Part shown: positions 59,364 to 64,000 of the stretch, piece by piece | Layout of the letters: each line of letters begins with the position of its first letter | Numbering within the stretch: the stretch's first letter is position 1 | Source: Trichomonas vaginalis G3 | Taxonomy: Eukaryota; Parabasalia; Trichomonadida; Trichomonadidae | Length of the DNA: 64,000 nucleotides | Direction: 5' to 3' | Assembly (NCBI RefSeq): GCF_026262505.1 | Contig: NC_067204.1 | Span: 9,891,797 to 9,955,796, forward strand | Position numbers and translations under genes: made by a program | Notes under the pieces: generated by a model | Database searches by the model: none | The model's input: the letters and a program-made list of their open reading frames with translations, nothing else | What the model was told of the DNA's origin: nothing

Positions 59364-60180
59364 TGGTCGAATAATTTAACATTCGGCCAAAGTTTCTCCC
59401 ATAATTAATGAGAATGAAAGGGTAAGAGGCATATAGGGTCACTATATACCTCTTACCCTTTCATTTTCATTTGGAGGTCAACAAACCCGGAGTTAATTGC
59501 AAACAATTAACTCCAAATTTGTTTATGTTAAGGAAGGAATTGGAGGGTAAGAGGTAATATTCATACTATGTACCTCTTACCCTGCAATTCCTTCTAGAAA
59601 GTTCCAAAACTTTGGGTTAATTGCAACTATTAACCCAAAGTTTTGGAACTTTCAAGTGGAGATGGAAGGCTTTGGGTATACATTAATATAATATACCTCA
59701 AAAGCTTTCCATCTCCACTACAAATGGAGAAACTTTGTCCGAATAGTTTAACATTCGGACAAAGTTTCTCCCATATTTCAATGTAATTGCTACCTGTGAG
59801 GTACTGACTTGAAGTCAGTGCTTCACAGGTAGCAATATCCAAAAATTTAAAAACATTTTATCAGTTCGTTAGAGAACTAGAGCCTCCTAGGTACTGAACC
59901 AGAATCAATGCCTAGGGGACTCTAGTGATCTATATAAATCTGAGAAACTTTGAGGAAATTGTTCGACATTTCCTCAAAGTTTCTCAGCAATTTAGCGAGG
60001 AATGTTCGTTATCGTGTAGATATTATAATATATACATGATAACAAACATTCCCCGCTAAAGATGTAAAATCTTATAAGAAATAATTGCAAAAGAATAACA
60101 AATTGCAACAAATTTTATATGAAACTGAACCTTATGAGGTAGTGATTCAAGATCACCGCCTCATAAGATTCAGTTTCAAT
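59364..60180. repeat. Hairpin array, right portion (about eleven hairpins)
   Basis: Consecutive hairpins near 59364-59402 (second part of the one hit by Polinton A), 59411-59465, 59475-59523, 59533-59596, 59597-59653, 59656-59719, 59723-59773, 59783-59835, 59871-59930, 59940-59986, 59996-60060 and 60118-60180. Stems fall into a few kinds: GGGTAAGAGG…CCTCTTACCC, GAGAAACTTTG…CAAAGTTTCTC and GAGGTACTGA-looped ones. No gene. This pattern is shared with 53766-54130 and 8772-8957. Confidence 0.9.
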
Positions 60181-60266
60181 CTCAAGTATCTCAAAAGTAA
60201 GGCTCTATTTTTTGCCATGTAAAGTGTCACTTTTCTGTCAAACCATTTTTATCGTTTTCGTTTACA

Positions 60267-60520
60267 ACAATTTGACTAACAACGGTGACGAAGCCAAAAT
60301 TTTTGATCTAGGTATCTATGCAGATATAAGTGTAGGCGAAGATGATAAAGCAACAGTTGAAGCTTTGACAAATGGAATCGGATTCACAATGGAAAGTACA
60401 GCAGAAGGAGTGGAAAAAGGGGATGTCATTACATTACTAGTTCGCGACAGATATGATGTAACAAATGTTGATTGTTTATACTATGGCAAGTATGATAGTG
60501 ATAATTCATTAATTGGCAGA
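60267..60520 (+). pseudogene. Host secreted-protein-like gene, 3' part, cut by Polinton C
   Basis: From 60267 the frame reads NNLTNNGDEAKIFDLGIYAD and onward to YYGKYDSDNSLIGR, continuing the type of protein begun at 6608. The frame ends inside Polinton C, whose AGTTAG terminus supplies a Ser codon and a TAG. So this host gene was hit twice, once by the hairpin element and once by Polinton C. Function unknown. Confidence 0.6.
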
Positions 60521-60537
60521 AGTTAGTATACAAGTCT

Positions 60538-60570
60538 TGGGTATGGTGGCACTGCGTTCCACCTTACCCA
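60538..60570. repeat. Subterminal hairpin of Polinton C
   Basis: GGGTA…TACCC and GGTGG…CCACC stems around a CACTGCGTT loop. In A and B the same place has GGAGG…CCTCC or GAGGC…GCCTC stems with the same ACTGCG loop, so both arms changed together. Confidence 0.8.
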
Positions 60571-60713
60571 ATACTTGTGAATTTGACACTTTACAAAACC
60601 GTTAACGTATATTTTACAACATGAACGCAAAAACTAACTTAACCTTAAATATTTACAAAGCCGCCAACAATTTCACCTCACTATCGTTCTCACTAACAAC
60701 TTCACTAATGTTC

Positions 60714-60998
60714 TCATAAATTTTCCTCAATATCTTCATCATCAGTGTTAACCCTATTGTAGTCATACTTGAAGCCATAAACTTTCTCTAACTTCTTAAC
60801 GTACAATTTACATAACTTACCTTCGTCATCGTATGGTTTAATGATATAACTATTTCTATCTTTATACACAGTCAATGAAAAGTCAACTGGTCTCGGATGT
60901 ATTTGAAAGAACATGTTATGCTCAGGAAGGAAGAATAAATGTTTAAATATATGTTTGTTATATGTTTTGATTTGTATGAGTTGCTTTTGTTCTGTCAT
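60714..60998 (-). CDS. TIR-encoded protein of Polinton C
   Basis: 94 residues from the ATG at 60998 (MTEQKQLIQIKTYNKHIFKH); the longer frame upstream is hydrophobic and lies in the AT-rich leader. It keeps the pattern of the 106-residue A/B protein (I…NY/TYN.H.FK.LFF.P…FFQI, an acidic end NTDDEDIEENL) with perhaps a third of residues identical. This confirms it as a real, fast-diverging gene. Confidence 0.7.
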   Translation of the reverse strand: MTEQKQLIQIKTYNKHIFKHLFFLPEHNMFFQIHPRPVDFSLTVYKDRNSYIIKPYDDEGKLCKLYVKKLEKVYGFKYDYNRVNTDDEDIEENL

Positions 60999-61088
60999 TA
61001 CATCCAAATAAAATAAAAATAATTTTAAAAAATAAAATAAAAAATAAATGATATCACCACCCTCACACGTATGAAAACATAGCACAAA

Positions 61089-61142
61089 AATAAATTTAGG
61101 TGAAGTGGTGAGATCTCACCTCTTTTTTCACCTGTTTTTTCA
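61089..61142. promoter_or_regulatory. Palindrome/iteron site, GGTGA type (Polinton C)
   Basis: Palindrome GGTGAGATCTCACC at 61107-61120, AGGTGA before, two TTTTTTCACC units after at 12-base spacing. Same type as A although the TIR protein of C has diverged. Confidence 0.85.
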
Positions 61143-61161
61143 CCCTGTTGAATTCATTGCT

Positions 61162-61398
61162 TTATAACTCTCTTCCTTTCTCCAACTCTTCTAACTTCTT
61201 CTTAAGTTCAGCAATGTTGTCCTCATGAAGTTTAATCTTTCTCAAAATTCCTTCTTTATCTAATGGTTGCTTTATCTTTCTAAACTGAACTCTACCATCC
61301 TTCATAGTATGAATGTAAAAACCTTCTGGAATAATTCCTGATTTAATGTATTCTACCAAAAACTTTTGTTTCATTGCTTCAGTGACTTTATTTGTCAT
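61162..61398 (-). CDS. Small coiled-coil protein next to the TIR (C copy)
   Basis: 78 residues, almost identical to 7759-7995 in A (ends EELEKGREL). The high identity compared with the diverged TIR gene suggests recombination between elements. Confidence 0.65.
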   Translation of the reverse strand: MTNKVTEAMKQKFLVEYIKSGIIPEGFYIHTMKDGRVQFRKIKQPLDKEGILRKIKLHEDNIAELKKKLEELEKGREL

Positions 61399-61930
61399 TT
61401 TACTCTAAGGTGAAGCTAGCACAGCGATAATGGATTTCATGACTTTTTAGTATTTCATGCAATCTTAACAGATAGCCTTACAAGTACTTCCAGTGTCCCT
61501 AGCTGTCCATCCTTTTTATATAACTCCATGACATTTATAATCTCGCGAAACTTAACAGGTAGCATAACAGATTAAAATCAGATGAGGTTTTGAACCAAAA
61601 TTTCTAAGCAACGTTGTCAAGGATTTTTGAGGAACTAGGGACAGAGTGTGGCAAAGTCCAAGATTTAATTTATCTTCATCTGTTTCATCAGCTATCTCAT
61701 CTAATATTCCAATATTTTATTCATAACTCGTGGCAAACTCACTAACTTTCGTTATGTTCATCTGCATGCTTCATCTGATAGAAAGTATGACTTTCATTAA
61801 CTCTGTGAGATAATGAAAACTACTAGGGACAGAGACCATGGCAAAGTTTATGACTTTCATTATTTCCAGAACTTAATGAAAACTACTAGGGACAGAGAAC
61901 ATGGCAAAGTTCATGATTTAATTTATTCTC
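61399..61930. repeat. Non-coding DNA with degenerate repeats
   Basis: The phrase ACTAGGGACAGAGA.CATGGCAAAGT occurs near 61632, 61827 and 61886 with changes. No gene recognised. This is where similarity to Polintons A and B ends. Confidence 0.6.
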
Positions 61931-61931
61931 T

Positions 61932-62290
61932 CACTAACAACAAACACAAACTCCAACACTAACTCAAGTACTAACCTCAGCACAAATGACAAACACTAAC
62001 AACAAACACAAACTCCAACACTAACTCAAGTACTAACCTCAGCACAAATGACAAACACTAACAACAAACACAAACTCCAACACTAACTCAAGTACTAACC
62101 TCAGCACAAATGACAAACACTAACAACAAACACAAACTCCAACACTAACTCAAGTACTAACCTCAGCACAAATGACAAACACTAACAACAAACACAAACT
62201 CCAACACTAACATCAAGTACTAACTTCAACACTAACAACAAACACAAACTCCAACACAAACTCCAACACAAACTCCAACACTAACGACAA
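61932..62290. repeat. 62-base tandem repeat
   Basis: About five units of CACTAACAACAAACACAAAC plus TCCAACACTAACTCAAGTAC and TAACCTCAGCACAAATGACA, at 61932, 61994, 62056, 62118 and so on, ending in shorter AACACAAACTCC repeats. Not coding in either strand as far as I can see. It lies just downstream of the minus-strand repeat gene. Confidence 0.9.
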
Positions 62291-62302
62291 AAATAAATGT
62301 CC

Positions 62303-64000
62303 TCACTTCTTAACAAAGTAATATGTGCTTCTTACACCACCATAGCTCAAACGTTTCTTTTCAAACATCGATTGAAACTTATTTTGAGCCATTGGCTTTA
62401 GTCTCTTTTTCTTCAAATACGCCAAGAAATCTTCTTCACATCTTTTCACTTCATAGCTTTCTTTAAACTCCTCCTTGTTAAGTTCTATGAAATCCTTTAT
62501 CTCATTCTTTGTTGCAATGGCTTCTTCACGAACGACATCATGAACTATTTCATCACTGTTCTCATGTATGACCTCCTCACTGTTCTCATGAACTATTTCA
62601 TCACTGTTCTCATGTATGACCTCCTCACTGTTCTCGTGAACTATTTCATCACTGTTCTCATGTATGACCTCCTCACTGTTCTCGTGAACTATTTCATCAC
62701 TGTTCTCATGTATGACCTCCTCACTGTTCTCATGAACTATTTCATCACTGTTCTCATGAACGACCTCCTCACTGTTCTCATGAACTATTTCATCACTGTT
62801 CTCATGTATGACCTCCTCACTGTTCTCATGAACTATTTCATCACTGTTCTCATGTATGACCTCCTCACTGTTCTCGTGAACTATTTCATCACTGTTCTCA
62901 TGTATGACCTCCTCACTGTTCTCATGAACTATTTCATCACTGTTCTCATGTATGACCTCCTCACTGTTCTCATGAACTATTTCATCACTGTTCTCATGTA
63001 TGACCTCCTCACTGTTCTCGTGAACTATTTCATCACTGTTCTCATGAACGACCTCCTCACTGTTCTCATGAACTATTTCATCACTGTTCTCATGTATGAC
63101 CTCCTCACTGTTCTCGTGAACTATTTCATCACTGTTCTCATGTATGACCTCCTCACTGTTCTCATGAACTATTTCATCACTGTTCTCATGTATGACCTCC
63201 TCACTGTTCTCATGAACTATTTCATCACTGTTCTCATGTATGACCTCCTCACTGTTCTCATGAACTATTTCATCACTGTTCTCATGTATGACCTCCTCAC
63301 TGTTCTCGTGAACTATTTCATCACTGTTCTCATGTATGACCTCCTCACTGTTCTCATGAACTATTTCATCACTGTTCTCATGTATGACCTCCTCACTGTT
63401 CTCATGAACTATTTCAACACTGTTCTCATGAACGACCTCCTCACTGTTCTCGTGAACTATTTCATCACTGTTCTCATGTATGACCTCCTCACTGTTCTCG
63501 TGAACTATTTCATCACTGTTCTCATGAACGACCTCCTCACTGTTCTCATGAACTATTTCATCACTGTTCTCATGTATGACCTCCTCACTGTTCTCGTGAA
63601 CTATTTCATCACTGTTCTCATGTATGACCTCCTCACTGTTCTCATGAACTATTTCATCACTGTTCTCATGTATGACCTCCTCACTGTTCTCATGAACTAT
63701 TTCATCACTGTTCTCATGTATGACCTCCTCACTGTTCTCATGAACTATTTCATCACTGTTCTCATGTATGACCTCCTCACTGTTCTCATGAACTATTTCA
63801 TCACTGTTCTCATGTATGACCTCCTCACTGTTCTCGTGAACTATTTCATCACTGTTCTCATGTATGACCTCCTCACTGTTCTCATGAACTATTTCATCAC
63901 TGTTCTCATGTATGACCTCCTCACTGTTCTCGTGAACTATTTCATCACTGTTCTCATGTATGACCTCCTCACTGTTCTCGTGAACTATTTCATCACTGTT
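62303..64000 (-). CDS. Protein with long 16-residue repeat array (partial, continues right)
   Basis: The minus-strand frame is open from the window edge to a TGA at 62303-62305, 565 codons here. About 30 copies of a 16-residue unit (HENSEEVIHENSDEIV, itself two 8-residue halves) are followed by a non-repeated ~75-residue end: REEAIATKNEIKDFIELNKE, a helical middle, and FEKKRLSYGGVRSTYYFVKK. The repeats are very acidic and the end is basic. The N-terminus is outside the window. I do not recognise the family; a surface or attachment protein, or an extended acidic scaffold, are possible. Whether it belongs to Polinton C is not settled. Confidence 0.75.
   Translation of the reverse strand, partial: NSDEIVHENSEEVIHENSDEIVHENSEEVIHENSDEIVHENSEEVIHENSDEIVHENSEEVIHENSDEIVHENSEEVIHENSDEIVHENSEEVIHENSDEIVHENSEEVIHENSDEIVHENSEEVIHENSDEIVHENSEEVIHENSDEIVHENSEEVVHENSDEIVHENSEEVIHENSDEIVHENSEEVVHENSVEIVHENSEEVIHENSDEIVHENSEEVIHENSDEIVHENSEEVIHENSDEIVHENSEEVIHENSDEIVHENSEEVIHENSDEIVHENSEEVIHENSDEIVHENSEEVIHENSDEIVHENSEEVVHENSDEIVHENSEEVIHENSDEIVHENSEEVIHENSDEIVHENSEEVIHENSDEIVHENSEEVIHENSDEIVHENSEEVIHENSDEIVHENSEEVVHENSDEIVHENSEEVIHENSDEIVHENSEEVIHENSDEIVHENSEEVIHENSDEIVHENSEEVIHENSDEIVHDVVREEAIATKNEIKDFIELNKEEFKESYEVKRCEEDFLAYLKKKRLKPMAQNKFQSMFEKKRLSYGGVRSTYYFVKK
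62538..64000. repeat. 48-base coding tandem repeat
   Basis: Units of ACTGTTCTCATGAACTATTT plus CATCACTGTTCTCATGTATG and ACCTCCTC. Single-base variants (GTGAAC for ATGAAC, AACGAC for TATGAC) are spread in a higher-order pattern, showing recent block duplication. All changes keep the frame. Confidence 0.95.

Larger units (their letters stand above)
6907..60266. mobile_element. Hairpin-array element (about 1.07 kb net) holding Polinton A
   Basis: What remains of this element is 6907-7093 and 59364-60266. Its ends are inverted: CGTAAACGAAAA at the left and TGTAAACGAAAA read inward from the right, followed at both ends by a GGATTTGAC/GGTTTGAC motif. The right end has the TGT start of IS481EU-like elements. 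The body consists of about fourteen consecutive hairpins and no gene. The host gene halves lie directly outside. I see no target duplication, so the exact termini are uncertain by a few bases. Confidence 0.6.
60521..64000. mobile_element. Polinton C, left end (extends to or past the window edge)
   Basis: Starts AGTTAGTATAC like Polinton A. The TIR holds a terminal hairpin (60538-60570), a diverged TIR gene, the GGTGA-type palindromic site and the coiled-coil gene, in the same order as A. From about 61400 no similarity to A or B is seen, so either C carries different genes or another element begins there. The 3' limit is not visible. Confidence 0.75.

Noticed and set aside
59364-60180. Hairpin array as an integron attC array or bacterial repeat
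   Set aside because: No integrase, cassettes or attC core sites; the surroundings are eukaryotic transposons. Resemblance is only in general shape.
62538-64000. Repeat array that could look like CRISPR
   Set aside because: There are no unique spacers; the 48-base unit is contiguous and keeps an open protein frame, so it is a coding tandem repeat.

Overview
The window is AT-rich and looks like the genome of the parabasalid Trichomonas vaginalis or a close relative. The evidence is a host AP-3 delta adaptin gene, the end of a T. vaginalis-type ankyrin-repeat gene, very long Polintons (Mavericks), and DNA transposons with the TGT ends and ~15-16 bp target duplications of the parabasalid IS481EU group. 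About 6.6 kb at the left is host sequence (ankyrin end 2-151, AP-3 delta 1001-3670, intergenic DNA with two short DNA transposons). Almost everything after that is transposon inserted into transposon.

The nest can be read from target duplications and from gene halves at the joints. A small secreted-protein-like host gene (start 6608, remainder 60267-60520) was split by a ~1.07 kb element made almost wholly of hairpins (6907-60266). Polinton A (7094-59358, TSD AACTT) sits inside one of those hairpins. Polinton A was then hit by an IS481EU element (8218-13233, which carries a MULE that in turn carries a MITE), by a ~1.6 kb palindromic element X (17488-41954) inside its DNA polymerase gene, and by a second IS481EU element (53454-55672). 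Polinton B (17935-40799, TSD AAATC) sits inside one arm of X's large palindrome and carries a hAT-like MITE (21255-21963). A third Polinton, C, begins at 60521 inside the remaining host-gene fragment and continues to or past the right edge. It is followed by a 62-bp tandem repeat and a minus-strand gene with about 30 copies of a 16-residue repeat.

Polintons A and B are collinear but lie in opposite orientation, each with ~680-bp terminal inverted repeats (TIRs) that contain a whole small gene. Each carries a double-jelly-roll-type capsid candidate, three smaller virion-protein candidates, a packaging ATPase, a fibre locus with collagen-like and phage tail-collar-like segments, a chromodomain-type integrase, a KilA-N gene, a protein-primed DNA polymerase B with an overlapping upstream gene, and several unknown small genes. 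Both are fossils: B is nearly complete with roughly fifteen breaks; A is older, with perhaps thirty or more plus three insertions.

The most unusual signals are: (1) a ~50-bp palindrome-plus-iteron site in the TIRs and on both sides of one unknown gene, whose sequence differs between element types while its spacing is kept; (2) a fibre tip that is unalignable between A and B although both flanks match; (3) arrays of tandem hairpins in the IS481EU-like elements, with both datable Polinton insertions lying in hairpin arms; (4) short palindromic modules between genes and in frame within genes; (5) two recognisable promoter types in the Polintons.
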